DNA of 64,000 nucleotides, taken from the NCBI GenBank assembly GCA_964017195.1, contig OZ024890.1:68377376-68441375 (forward strand), read 5' to 3'. Shown here one piece after another: positions 32,582 through 44,668 of the stretch. The position numbers and the translations under genes are program-made. Every line of letters starts with the position of its first letter. Position 1 is the first letter of the stretch. This DNA is from Siderastrea radians. Its lineage: Eukaryota; Cnidaria; Anthozoa; Scleractinia; Rhizangiidae. A model generated the notes under the pieces. That model saw nothing but the letters and a program-made list of their open reading frames with translations, was not told the DNA's origin and ran no database searches.

Positions 32582-33841
32582 CATCCTATGTGATCATAAT
32601 ACTGAGACTTGCAATCATCGTTTTACTTGTAGATAATCAACGAGTAAACAGTTCAGGGCTGGAGGCATAACCGTTTTACGTCGATTTTGAAACTGTCTCG
32701 GACTTATCCAGCTTCAAACACCTGTCAAAGTCTACTCATTACAGTTGCCTACAGCCCTTCTATTATTTAGCATGCGAGTAAGTCAACGAGCCCTTAGAAC
32801 AAACGTTGATTGTTGCACTCCCGTTTTTAAAATGCGTTAAAAGCTGTTGCTAGTTTATTGTTTCTGTATAGTTTAGTGCCTTCTCTTTGGGTTTTCTAAG
32901 CCAAGTAAAATGTAGTTTTTAGGTTTCGTTCGATTTGAAGGAAATTATGTATTTTGGGAAGGGAATCTTTGAATAGTCTAATTTTGACACTGTAAATTTT
33001 CATAGTTTTTCACCCCTGTATAACAATTATTCCTCGATCTCACTTATCCTTACATTACCATAATTATGCATCGTCTTCTAAAGAACATTTTGCAGGTGAT
33101 ATTCGTAGTGATAACTACATTTTTGTGGATAAACTCATGTAATATGCTACAAATATGAGGCTTATTCTGGAAAAAATTGAAATGTCAAACTAGCCTACTC
33201 CCGTTTTCTTCTCGGGGGAGGGCGGGGTGGGAGAGGGTATGGCTGAGGGGGGTGGGGGAGGGTACAGCTAAGAGGCCTTTGGGGGAGGGTATGGCTGAGG
33301 ATGGGGTTGGGGAAGAGCAGGGCCTCGTGTAGATTCAGACCTACTTATAAAAGGGGCATCATTACCTGTTCCTTGGCCAAATTTTGTGAGACGCAAATGC
33401 TGCACCCCATATTAAACCCTCTAAATGTTCTAAGTTTACTGTTTAATAGGAAGTTCTAACTAATAAGCCTTCTTTTGTTCTTGGTTTTCTTAAAGACTTC
33501 CTTGCCCTTATTAAATGGCAATAAGTGTATATCATTTCTTTGTAACAATTACCGTTTTTGGATATAGGTGCCATATCACTGATATCATTAAATCATACAT
33601 GTACATATGTTATTCCAGGATTATTTATTAAAGCTGATTCTTTTTTCCAATACAATGGAAATTTGTAAAATTAATACAGTACTTAACCCCTTTTGTATGT
33701 TTTATATCTTACTGCAATGTAATACATAATCATTTCCACTGTTTATTTACTATTAAATAATGTAATCATGCATTATATGATGCAAAACAATAAAATAGTG
33801 AATCAGATTAAATCTGAAAAGCTTATAGAACATTGAACCTG
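32582..33841 (+). other. Gene 2 3' flank
   Basis: Matches the gene 1 flank with the mobile elements removed; holds the empty site for the element at 3759 (near 32,865-32,880) and a G-rich tract at 33,210-33,320. No gene. Confidence 0.7.
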
Positions 33842-33967
33842 TGATCAGGCGGAATTCTAGCATCGCTCTCATCTTCTCCTGCGTGGTCGCGTGCTTAAAT
33901 CTATTTTTCGTTTCACCTTCCCCGTCTGAATGTTTCACTAAGCGAAATGAAAACAAAGCCTGATCGC
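33842..33967. repeat. GATCAGGC repeat, paralog of 11,521-11,655
   Basis: Starts GATCAGGCGGAATTCTAGC and ends AAAGCCTGATCGC, with inverted ends. Present in both duplicated flanks, so it predates the gene 1/gene 2 duplication. Confidence 0.75.
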
Positions 33968-34576
33968 AAGTTATATAGAACAGAAATAAACATACTGTAA
34001 TATTAAATATTACTTAATAGACAGTAGCTGACTACCGCTGTCTCGAACTCTTAATGAAACCCAAACATTTTTCAAGATAACGGGAGTTAGAGATAGCCAT
34101 CGGCAAATAAGTGGGCATTATCAACCAAGGGAAACCAGTTTTAGCTCAGTTTTAGTTCGAGGCTACCAACCTCGTTGAAGAAGTTAGCGGGGTTCGAGAT
34201 AGCAGGTTTCTACACTGATTTGTTCACAGCTGGATGGAGTACATCGACGTGTTGTGTTTTCTGTAGTTTTGCTGTGTCTTTTTTTTCGTCAATTTCTGTT
34301 TTTAGTAATACTGTGTCAGATTTTTGTCACGTTTTGCAACGATCATTTTACTGGAGGTGGTGACGTGCCGCCTTTGCTTTACTCAAAAATCTGTCAGAAA
34401 GTGAAATTTTCAAATGATATTGAGGTAACTGCAGCCTGTCTCTCATAGGGTAAGTTAGAGAAAGCAAAGGATTGGAATATAACCTAGAGAGTAATATTCT
34501 CCGACAAAAAAGAAAGAAATGTTGATTAAACATGATATCATGATAAATGCGCTGTGTTGTCCATGCAAGTCTGCAA

Positions 34577-36100
34577 TCAGGAGTTATTTTCGTTTTTCTG
34601 TGGAAACGCGCAGCCAAATAATCCAAGCTTAGCGAGCATCCCACGTGCGAGTGAGGCTCCTTCCATGCTTCTGGCAAAATATTTCGCTTAGCATAGTATT
34701 TTCGTCCACATGAGGGTTTTTATTTCGTATCGGTATCACCTGTCCACACTGAAAACCAGGCGTCGGTTTTCAAAAGTGTGCAGTCTTCAAACCGTTTTCG
34801 AAAGTTTCCGTTTTTTTATCAATATTTTTTATCGTGTGGACGTTGCGCGTAAGAACGCTGCCAACTCAATTTCCATCCAGTTGGGGGGGGGGGGGGTGTA
34901 GGATCCGTCTAATTACTCTCCAGACATTCCTTATGTTCCACTATTAGCATTCCATTCACGCTCAACCTGAGATAATTCATTTCCTTTTGTAACACATTTA
35001 GCCGCATAACTATAACTGAATTGATATCAGTTACGCGACGGCTTAGCATGGGAGACGAACCCATTCGCTCATATCAGTCGCACCTTAATGATGTGGTTGT
35101 AACACGAGTCTACCCATGTGTGCTGTTTGTTTCATTTTTCGAAACGAAATTTGGCTGTTGTTGTCGTTGTTTTGTTTGTCTGTTTGTTTCTCAAGCTAAA
35201 ACCTGGCTGCCCTTAAAGGGTCAGTTAAAGTGTACGTACGCGTGGTATGTTAGGCTGGGTTGTGGCTGCGCCAGCACCTGAATACCGCGGTATAAATGTT
35301 TCCTGACTTACTGATCTGAGTAGCCTGCAAGGAGAAGGTCTTTTTTCCTTTGAAGCAAATGAGATAGGAGACGCCTGCATGCAGGCTATTACCGGAGCTG
35401 TCCACTTCTGTTTTATTGTCTGGCCCTCTACTCTATCTGTAGAGGGAAAAACAGATAATGTAGCTCTTCGCGTAATCAGTATATTTTTTTTTACGTTTAA
35501 TTATTTAGTGAAATAAAGACAGGAGATAAGACTTCATCGAACACTCCCCCATAGGGGCTTTTCAGTGTACAAGAACAATTTCATCTCATATAATCCTTCA
35601 CTTTCGCTGTTTCGCAATAGCTAACGACGCCCCTGATACAGACAACGTGAAAAATTTAGGCTTCTCTCTTCGAGAAACGCAAACCTACGTCAGTGGCCTG
35701 ATAAACGCAGACATTCTTTCTCTTCAGTTGGGTGAGTGCGCAACTAGCGTGTATAAAAGATGACGTAACTCCTTAATTGATGTTTTTATTTTACCCTTTA
35801 AAGTCCTTAAAAATCACTTAAATGCCATTAATCACGCAGGAGACTGAATAAACAAAAGATACAATGCGGTTGAAGTGTGCAAAGCTGCTAATCGTCTGAC
35901 TTCATGACCTCGGAATGTGAGAAAGGTTGATCCGCCTTTCTCTACGCGCCACTGAATGAAATAAATATGTACTGTTAGGAATTACTTAAAACAGCAAGGA
36001 GCTCACTTCTGGCAAAAATTTCCCCTTGAGAACTTTTTTTCACCCCTCCTGACGATCAACAAGTCAGTATTTCTTTGAAATTGCCTAAAAAAGCGAAACT
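34577..36100 (+). repeat. Flank duplicated near gene 3
   Basis: About 1.5 kb matching 51,529-51,672 plus 59,937-61,450, interrupted there by an 8.3-kb insertion. It starts TTTTCGTTTTTCTGTGG. It includes a G-run at 34,885-34,896, a small AGCCTGCAAG..GCAGGCT element near 35,323-35,390, and at its right end the start of a Penelope-like RT remnant. Confidence 0.8.
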
Positions 36101-36392
36101 TCCAGTTATCTTCCAGTTCCATTGTGAAACTGACAGAGGGGTGGATTTCGTTCAATGTTGATAAGAATTCGGAGACAGCTGTAGCATCAGGCATTTTACT
36201 GAGGGTGTCATCAACGTAACGCTTGTAAAATGCAGGCATCTTGTTTTGGATTTCTAATTGCTCTTCGATGCCGCACATGAAAGTATTGGCCATAAGCGGT
36301 CCGAGCGGAGACCCCATGGCAACACCGTCCACCTGTTCGTACAAATTTCCCTGGAATTGAGACAGCTGATTCTTGGTGGCAATTCCAAGCAA
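36003..36392 (-). pseudogene. Penelope-like reverse transcriptase fragment
   Basis: About 129 codons with QVDGVAMGSPLGPLMAN and the catalytic FYKRYVDDT, the order seen in Penelope-like element RTs. The upstream RT part is missing, and frame is lost after FRQFQRN. Only the palm part survives. The first 90 bp also occur at 61,370-61,450. Confidence 0.85.
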
Positions 36393-36689
36393 CTCAATTA
36401 GGTTAGGTTTAGTAATGTTGAGGTTGTACTCCCTGAGATGCTTTTAATTAGACTTCTGAAGCCAAAGCTCAACAAACAGAGCGACTCGCTCCGCGCAAAA
36501 TTATTTGTTTAGTTATTTTTAGGTATTTTTATGCATTTTAATGTTCTTATTCCCGACGCCTTATACGCTTTTAATTATATCTTTTACAGCTATGCATGCC
36601 ATTTGCACAGTTATTTTTTAGCCACTTTTAGCCTTTTATTCTTATTGTCTATTATTTGTATGTACATATTTTTAGCGCTTTTACTCTAT

Positions 36690-36765
36690 TTACACGTCAT
36701 TTTATTCTAACACCGAACTTGAAAATGACCGTTGAACGGTCGAAACGTCGTTCATTACTCGCGTT
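36690..36765 (+). ncRNA. Degenerate hammerhead-like motif
   Basis: TTGAAAATGACCG, a hairpin (GACCG/CGGTC), then GAAACGTC at 36,742-36,749. This resembles the hammerhead ribozymes of Penelope-like elements, but the CUGANGA core is imperfect. Confidence 0.35.
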
Positions 36766-37008
36766 AACTTTTATTACAAAAGCTAAATTAATAGCTAATA
36801 TTACTTGCAGTCATTAAATTACTCTTTATTCGGCACTAAATGTATATTGAGTTAGAGTTCAAAATTTAATGGAAATCATCAAAATAATAAACTAGCTGGC
36901 ATATGCAGCTCATTGAAATCGATGGAGTGTACTTTGTGAGAATATAAAGGACGCGGGAAATGCCACTACTTCTGCCATGCAACTCGTCTTTACATAAGAA
37001 ACAAGTAC

Positions 37009-37930
37009 GATAAAAAAGCAATGCTGATTCAACGGTAGGGAAACTGTATATTTACTAATATTTCAAAAGGCACAGCCTTTCTTCTTCAGGGTCTTACAGA
37101 GAATGACTCTAAGGGCAAAAACGTTACAATTTTAAACTAAGGGTATAAAATATGATACTAAAATAACAACTAAGGCAGCTTGTATTACAACGTTAAAAAA
37201 CTGGCGTAAAAAAAAAAAACGTTAGGATTTGAAATTTATATTTAAAGAAGCTAATATTACAACGGTAAAATTAAAAACGTTGCGATTTAAAATTTGAAAA
37301 ATATATAACATAAGTAGGATACGTGATACTATAATAACATAAGCTTAAGTGATAGGGATAACGTACCGCGTTAAACTCTAAATACATTTCAATTAGAAAT
37401 AAGAAAGTGGAAAATACCAAACAAATACCCCCCCCCCCCTCCCCAAAAAAAATACAACTGAAAATACAAACAAACACGGAGGATGAAAAACCGGAAAAAG
37501 TGTCATGTTTCATCTCTCCTATTTAAACCTAGTGGTTCTAAGGTTTGACCTCTATCGATGAGGTATGCCTCTCTGGCTTTACGTACACTGTCACGGTTAG
37601 ATTTCATAAGTTCAAGAGGAATAAGTTGCATGTCATTAGCATTATGGTCGTTAGAAAGAAAATGTTCTGAGACTGCAGTAGGTTTAGAAATGTTAGTTCG
37701 TTTGTCAACAGGTCTACGATGTTCGTTGAAGCGGTCCTTGAGTCGTCGTTTGGTTTCTCCTATGTATTGTTTGTGACAACGATTGCATTGTACCATGCAA
37801 ATAACGTTTTTAGAGTTACAGTCAATGTGATGATGAATGGGTCTTGTTTCGCCCGTAGAATAAAATGTGTAGCTAGTTAGTCCGTCTGTTATATAGTTGC
37901 ATGTCAAGCAGTTGTGTCCGCATCGAAACG
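37009..37930 (-). mobile_element. Penelope-like element 3' part, minus copy
   Basis: Contains the GIY-YIG endonuclease end and about 0.5 kb of 3' non-coding sequence. It is mirrored by 38,010-39,027, so the two copies lie head to head with their 3' ends outward. Confidence 0.85.
37503..37907 (-). pseudogene. Penelope-like GIY-YIG endonuclease fragment
   Basis: 134 codons. CNRCHKQYIGETKRRLKDR carries the YIG half of the nuclease motif plus the Arg helix, followed by FNEHR, AVSEHFLS and the end DRGQTLEPLGLNRRDET. In Penelope-like elements this domain follows the RT and nicks target DNA. The RT is missing, so it is 5'-truncated. Confidence 0.88.
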
Positions 37931-38298
37931 AGCCACGGGGTTGGTTACTTTGGTTAGGGTTACGAAGTTTGGCGCTAACTAATAATCACTAAGATTGTTA
38001 CTGCTAATGACACGCAACTTATTCCTCTTGAACTTATGAAATCTAACCGTGACAGTGTACGTAAAGCTAGAGTGGCATACCTCATCGATGGAGGTCAAAC
38101 CTTAGAACCACTAGGTTTAAATAGGAGAGATGAAACATGACACTTTTTCCGGTTTTTCATCCTCCGTGTTTGTTTGTATTTTCAGTTGTATTTTTTTTTT
38201 GGGGGGGGGGGGGTATTTGTTTGGTATTTTCCACTTTCTTATTTCTAATTGAAATGTATTTAGACGGTTTAACGCGGTACGTTATCCCTATCACTTAA

Positions 38299-38679
38299 AG
38301 GGGCTATGTCACGCTATTTTAGTATCTTTTAAAAAAGCTAAAAAGTGTTTTGGCATCAATTGAATTCCAAAAATAAGGGTCTAGCTTTGTTATTAAAGAC
38401 TACCTTACGCCACTGAAACTGTTTCCTGTCGTCTGTTACTACCGATGGCAAGGATGGAAGTGGATTGAAACTTGAAAAAATTGGGCCAATTTTTTCAAGT
38501 TTTGATGCTATGTTCTCAAAAATCACCAAAAAAAATATTATGGTTAGCTCTGCCTAATAAAATTCATTTGATATCTTCCTCATAGTTTTACAGGAGCATT
38601 TTTGTATGAGTAAAGGCACTAGGTTATGATTTTAACAAGAATTGACCTAAAATAGCAAAATCCTCGTGACATAACCCCT
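38299..38679. mobile_element. TTAA-flanked MITE (piggyBac-like), copy 1
   Basis: 381 bp, ends AGGGGCTATGTCACG and CGTGACATAACCCCT, with TTAA on both sides. The inverted sister sequence at 37,340 has the uninterrupted site ATCACTTAAGCTTATG, proving both boundaries. Confidence 0.93.
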
Positions 38680-38939
38680 TTAAGCTTATGTTATTATAGT
38701 ATCACGTATCCTACTTATGTTATATATTTTTCAAATTTTAAATCGCAACGTTTTTAGTTTTTACCGTTGTAATATTAGCTTCTTTAAATGTAAATTTCAA
38801 ATCCTAACGTTTTTATTTTTTACGCCAGTTTTTTAACGTTGTAATACAAGCTGCCTTAGTTGTTATTTTAGTATCATATTTTATACCCTTAGTTTAAAAT
38901 TGTAACGTTTTTGCCCTTAGAGTCATTCTCTGTAAGACC

Positions 38940-38990
38940 CTGAAGAAGAAAGGCTGTGCCTTTTGAAATATTGGTAAATATCAGGAGTTT
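38940..38990 (+). ncRNA. Hammerhead-like motif in Penelope 3' region
   Basis: CTGAAGA (38,940-38,946), a bulged stem II (AAAGGC/GCCTTT), GAAA (38,965-38,968) and a small stem III (TATT/AATA). The order and core match a hammerhead ribozyme, but stem I is weak. A mirrored copy lies on the minus strand at about 37,040-37,095. Confidence 0.45.
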
Positions 38991-39030
38991 CCCTACCGTT
39001 GAATCAGCATTGCTTTTTTATCGTACTTGG

Positions 39031-39502
39031 TTCTTTATTTTTTGCTGGTTAGATCCTTTACCATAGGATCCGGTACTTTTATTTTGTTACGGTGGTTAGT
39101 GGTCCATGCAAAGTTTACTGTTTACATAAGAAAACTGCGGTGCTCACTTTTGCCGACACAGCTAACGCAGAAATAAACAAATAAAAAAGCCACAATTTTA
39201 AACGTGCTTTGTTCTGTTTTAAAGCATTAAGGAAGTGACGAGAGCATAAAAGAAGTTCACGGAAACACTCCCGTGAAGCTCGAGTTACACTTTTTTTTTG
39301 TTCTCGTCACTTCCTTGAGTATTTTTGTTAAGGCTTTTTCTATTTTTGAATTATTTTTAAGTGATTAAAATCACTCAATTCATCTAAAACAAAAATTTTT
39401 CCCTTTAAGCTGCGTTTCAAATGTGATTTTGTGGTTAAGTCAGGCTCCTGGTTAAGTGCGTGAATGTAGGCTATAAGTCTGCGAAGCTCTTCTCAAATCT
39501 AC
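39031..39502. other. Non-coding region upstream of gene 3
   Basis: No gene or clear element; contains a T-run near 39,291. Confidence 0.5.
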
Positions 39503-39579
39503 TACCCTGCGAGCAGAGGCCCTTCGATCTTCCTAGATAAGTTATCTAGGAAGATCGAAGGGCCTCTGCTCGCAGGGTA
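39503..39579. mobile_element. Near-perfect palindromic MITE, 9-bp duplication
   Basis: 77 bp: TACCCTGCGAGCAGAGGCCC and its exact complement around a TAGATAAGTTATCTA centre, flanked by CAAATCTAC on both sides (39,494-39,502 and 39,580-39,588). The 9-bp duplication fits Mutator-type elements. Confidence 0.92.
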
Positions 39580-39903
39580 CAAATCTACGGAATGAAAATT
39601 AGCATTCCACGGATAATTAGAAGTCCAATCCAAGAAATCTGTGCTGTTCCCCTGCATTGGCGCATCGGAACGAGGTTACCGAAAGCGAGGCTCTAAGTTT
39701 ATTTCCGCAGGCTGTCGTGGAGACTTGGTTTTGTCAATAACGTCGCCAGTTAATGTTAAAATACTTTCGTTGCCATCGACACATGGTGCTATTGCTCCTG
39801 TTTTCATTCATCCAGTGAGGAAGTAACCAAACATTGCTTCAAGAAACGAAAACTTGGGCGTATGGTCTTCAGCTGCGCAAGACGTCAGGCCAGACACCAC
39901 ATC

Positions 39904-40010
39904 ATGAAAGCGGCTGTTTTAGTTTCGCTTCTTGGTTTCCTCGTCAACTTAGATTCCGTCGCTGGCAGCGTGCTTTATAAATCAATCAACTGGGTCCCTC
40001 AAAACCCTGT
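39904..40010 (+). CDS. Gene 3 exon 1, signal peptide
   Basis: 107 nt ending at GTAAGTAC. Hydrophobic leader, likely cleavage after SVAGS, then VLYKSINWVPQNP, matching the first ephrin strand of gene 2. Confidence 0.82.
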
Positions 40011-43000
40011 GTAAGTACACGTACAAGTTTGTATTTTGCGGGCAAATGTGTAGCTGCACAAATAAGGTGTGTTTAAACTGAATACACGGTATTGTGCAAG
40101 AAGTTTATTTCTTCAGACGTGCTAATGCAGGAAAAAATTGCCTAATGTTAAACTTTAAGTTTCTACAGACCTCTACAGCGTCGCAGTTCTTATCGTCTTC
40201 TTCTTCTTCTTCTTCTTCTTCTTCTTCTTCTTCTTCTTCTTCTTCTTCTTCTTCTTCTTCTTCTTCTTCTTCTTCTTCTTCTTCTTCTTCTTCTTCTTCT
40301 TCTTCTTCTTCTTCTTCTTCTTCTTCTTCTTCTTCTTCTTCTTCTTCTTCTTCTTCTTCTTCTTCTTCTTCTTCTTCTTCTTCTTCTTCTTCTTCTTCTT
40401 CTTCTTCTTCTTCTTCTTCTTCTTCTTCTTCTTCTTCTTCTTCTTCTTCTTCTTCTTCTTCTTCTTCTTCTTCTTCTTCTTCTTCTTCTTCTTCTTCTTC
40501 TTCTTCTTCTTCTTCTTCTTCTTCTTCTTCTTCTTCTTCTTCTTCTTCTTCTTCTTCTTCTTCTTCTTCTTCTTCTTCTTCTTCTTCTTCTTCTTCTTCT
40601 TCTTCTTCTTCTTCTTCTTCTTCTTCTTCTTCTTCTTCTTCTTCTTCTTCTTCTTCTTCTTCTTCTTCTTCTTCTTCTTCTTCTTCTTCTTCTTCTTCTT
40701 CTTCTTCTTCTTCTTCTTCTTCTTCTTCTTCTTCTTCTTCTTCTTCTTCTTCTTCTTCTTCTTCTTCTTCTTCTTCTTCTTCTTCTTCTTCTTCTTCTTC
40801 TTCTTCTTCTTCTTCTTCTTCTTCTTCTTCTTCTTCTTCTTCTTCTTCTTCTTCTTCTTCCTTGTATAACCCACCTCCTTCTTAATGAAGATTCTCGTGA
40901 GCGTCAGTGCAGGTGCGTCTGCAAACTTATCTTGGCTTGGCGTTTTGTTTTTGAATTTTAGTTAATTTTGCACGTACAGTCGTGATATTTTTGTATGAGT
41001 TGATATTCAATATTTCAGAAGCGATCATGTTATCTTCGTACGTGAGGTTCCTGTAGAAACCTGCATGCTTCCTTGAATGTTTTCTTGAAAAATACAGGCT
41101 ATTAGTAATCTTGCATTTTATGAAGTCTGCTTTTGTTTAAAATGTGTTATCATGCCAAAGAACTGTACAGACAGTTGCGCTCTCCAGTAGTAAATACGGG
41201 ATCCAACAAAGATAGGTTGTTTACTTTTCCTCCAAACCAACCTTTTTTGGTTGTTTTCATGATCATGTCTAAAAGTACACACGAGTGACCATGAGTGACC
41301 ACGAGTGATTACGAGTAGACCACGAGTGACCACGAGTGAGAATGCATCAAAATTTTTTGCTGATGTCATGATGACGTCATCATTACATCATTTTATCAAA
41401 TAATCACTATTTCACAGCAAACTGACCGTTTCTTGAGACCTTAAGGTGATTCCATCGAAATAGAAGGAATATTTAAAATTTTCTAAAACTTGGTCCACTT
41501 GGTAATTATGTTTAGAACCTTTCAAAAATGCAATAAAAAATAGGGGTCACCGTGCTTGTTTTTTCACAAAATAGATAGCCATTAATAGCAACTATACGAC
41601 CTGCAAGGTTTTCCTGAGAAACCCTAGTAATCAGAAATGAGAACTATAATTGCTTTGAAAAGTCATTGCTTGTATTGAAATATTGGAGCAGTTCAACAAA
41701 ACAGACAATTATCTTGTATTGTATACTATTTTAGTTGAACAGGAATCAAGATTATGAAATAAATTTAAAAAATTGCGGCGAGCGTACATACCCTGCTACA
41801 CCTAAAGACGTGTTCTTTTCGGCATTTAAATAAAAATATCTCAAAGCAGAATTTTTAACTTTTCTCAAAATCGCGACATATTGTACTAGACCGTATGCCA
41901 TTTGAATTTATGTATTAAAAAATGGGGGTCACCGAGCTCGTTTAGGAGAAAACGACCATTTATTTCTCTGAACAGCTCAGCTTTCATAGAAAACTTATAA
42001 AGTTCCGAAGGTGCGCGCGCTAATCACGCAAGAAATGATGTGCAGAAAGGATGCGTAATGCAATTGTAGGGAATCACCTTAATACCTGGATTCGACATTT
42101 CCGCCACTTCTGACTGAATGGGGGAGGGGCTAGGGGACGGACAGGGAGGGGGATGGGATGAGTGACCACGCATGAGAATGCATCAAAATTTTTTGCTGAT
42201 GTCATGATGATGTCATCATTACATCATTTTATCAAATAATCACTATTTCACAGCAAACTGACCGTTTCTTGAGACCTTAATACCTGGATTCGACATTTCC
42301 GCCACTTCTGACTGAATGGGGGAGGGGCTAGGGGACGGACAGGGAGGCGTAAGTTGCGTTTATAACTGCGAGGATCTTCTTTACATTTCTTCATTCCGCA
42401 GTTCAAATATATGAATTTCATATATTCATAATTTCGTCTTCATCTTTCCCGGGTATATTACAAACCAATTTAAAGACCAGCTCCCAGTTGGCTTGTTAGC
42501 TCAATTGGTTAGAGCGCTGCACCAGTATCGCAGAGGTCAGGGTTCGAATCCCGGCAAGCCTGATTTTTTCAGGCTTTCTTTTCGCAACTGCATAAGTTGC
42601 ATTAATAACTGTGAGGATCTTCTTTACATTTAAAGACTTTTGTCTTGTGTACCCCACTTCTTAATTCCTGCCAGGTATTGGAAAGTCTTACACTTAAATT
42701 TAAATGTCAGAACTCAGAACATTATAATACCAATCATTTACAAGACTTGAAAAAATTAGGTATTTTATTTCATTTCATTAACGTTTGTGGTTTGTGAATA
42801 ATTATTATGTTGTTTTTAGGCACAGATATCTGTATGTTAACTGAAACAAAAATTTGGTATAGCCCAGTTTTGTCATGAGTTTCAGTAGACACAAATAAAT
42901 TTGAATGTCTCAGCGTACATGTATGCAAACCCTAATTATAAGTGTCGTTAGTTCTTGACTAGAAATTCTATATTAATTGTGTAACTACGTCAAACATAAT

Positions 43001-44637
43001 TAACCAGTGACCATTTTATCATGACCATTCAACATTGCTTTGAGTAATTATTTTTGCATGTATTCCCTCCAAAATATTGTGTAATTTAGCAGACTAAAAA
43101 AGTACAGTGTGTATATTATCCCGTGTTGTTTTTGCCTGTTTCTTTGGGCACTCAGCAACTCTTTGCAATATCCTATGGCCAATATTGATCACTTCAACCA
43201 ATTATTATTGTGCATTTGGTCACAATTGCAATATTGATCATGTACACAGGTTAAACTGTTTGGAAAATTAGTCCTTTCTTATCTGCCGCCATTTTCATAA
43301 CAGTGTTCTCTACTGTGATTCCTGTAACGACCATCTACAAGTAATCTGACAACTGAAAAAATTGAACTCAAAGATTTTAAACTTGTTTGAATTCTAATGT
43401 CAAACTCATGGCATGAGCCCATATACCACAGTTGCGTTTAGTGGTTTGTTGTCATTTGATAATAACCTCACATATGTGAAATGGAGCATGGCTTAGTACA
43501 TTAAAAATGGGGCATTGATGCCACGTTTTGTACATGTACAGCTATTAGAACACAGCAGATTCTCTTATCTTTTCCTAACTACAAAGCTTAAGCGCTATCA
43601 GTTATACCCCAAAACTAATGAGGGACAAACTCCGTGTGGTGCTTAGCATTTGTTGCAAAACTCCAATCCAGCCCTTCCATAATATTTACAAGAGGGTAAC
43701 TTCGCTACCTTGCTTAAGGCACATTGTTGCCACCATCAAGAACAGACTCTTCCAAGAATTGAAGCGATTTGAAGCAGGCTGGTTGCCATAAAGTGAAAAT
43801 TGAATGGGTAACCTATGCCATGTTTTTCTGCAAGATTTTGGCATGTCTTAAAGTGCATTTTCCATCAAAGTGGCAGTTAATCCAAAGGACCGTATTTTGT
43901 TCCAATATACATTGTAAAGCCCTTAACGACATGACTAGATTACAACAGCTAAGAGAACTAAGTATTGCACATGTAGAGAAACACTGTACCTGCAGCCCAT
44001 GCTTCACTTTATTTGAAGTTGCTTCACTCCCTGTCATGCTTAGCATAGAGAACAAAGCATAGTTAAGTGTTTTTGCTTCCTTGATTGCTAAAAAGTCTAA
44101 GGAGAATTTTTTCTTTCAAATTTTAATGTTTTCTTTAGATTTGTGGCTGATGGAAAGACTTGTGGCCCAGGAGACAGGAATATTAAGGTCCAGCTGCAAT
44201 CTAAAGTCCATTTTATTTGTCCAAATACTGCTACTGTTCTAGAGAGCAGTTTAGTCGGGGTACAGCCAGCAGACATGTATGAAAACCTTTGGCTGTTATA
44301 CAATGAAAGAGCCTTTAATGAATGCGATGCATCATTGGATCCAAATAGAAGACTACTGTTGAGCTGCAATACTCCGATGCAGTTAAAGTTTCTTCCTGTC
44401 CTTTTTGCACAGTATACAGCAGTACCAAATGGGTTGGTATTTGAAGGAGGTTGGTGGTATTATTTCATTGGTAAGTCATGATAATTGTTCCGTTTATGCA
44501 TGTACATGCATATGCATAATTATGAGCTTTTTCTTTGGGCTTTCATTTTCTATTTAACATGGTGTAGCCTTTCACATTGCATACATATCTTGGTCATTTT
44601 ACAGCTTTTTTCACTTTATCGTGATAATAATAATAAC

Positions 44638-44668
<31 letters not shown>

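Larger units (their letters stand above)
38010..39027 (+). mobile_element. Penelope-like element 3' part, plus copy
   Basis: A short end of the GIY-YIG frame (stop at 38,138-38,140, after LGLNRRDET) plus the same 3' region as 37,009-37,590 in inverted orientation. It is interrupted by the element at 38,299-38,679. Confidence 0.85.

Noticed and set aside
11521..33967. GATCAGGC repeats at 11,521 and 33,842 as independent insertions.
   Set aside because: They occupy the same place in duplicated flanks, so they are copied by the segmental duplication.
40094..40885. Long polyserine frame (plus) and polylysine frame (minus).
   Set aside because: Both are translations of the TTC/GAA microsatellite inside an intron.
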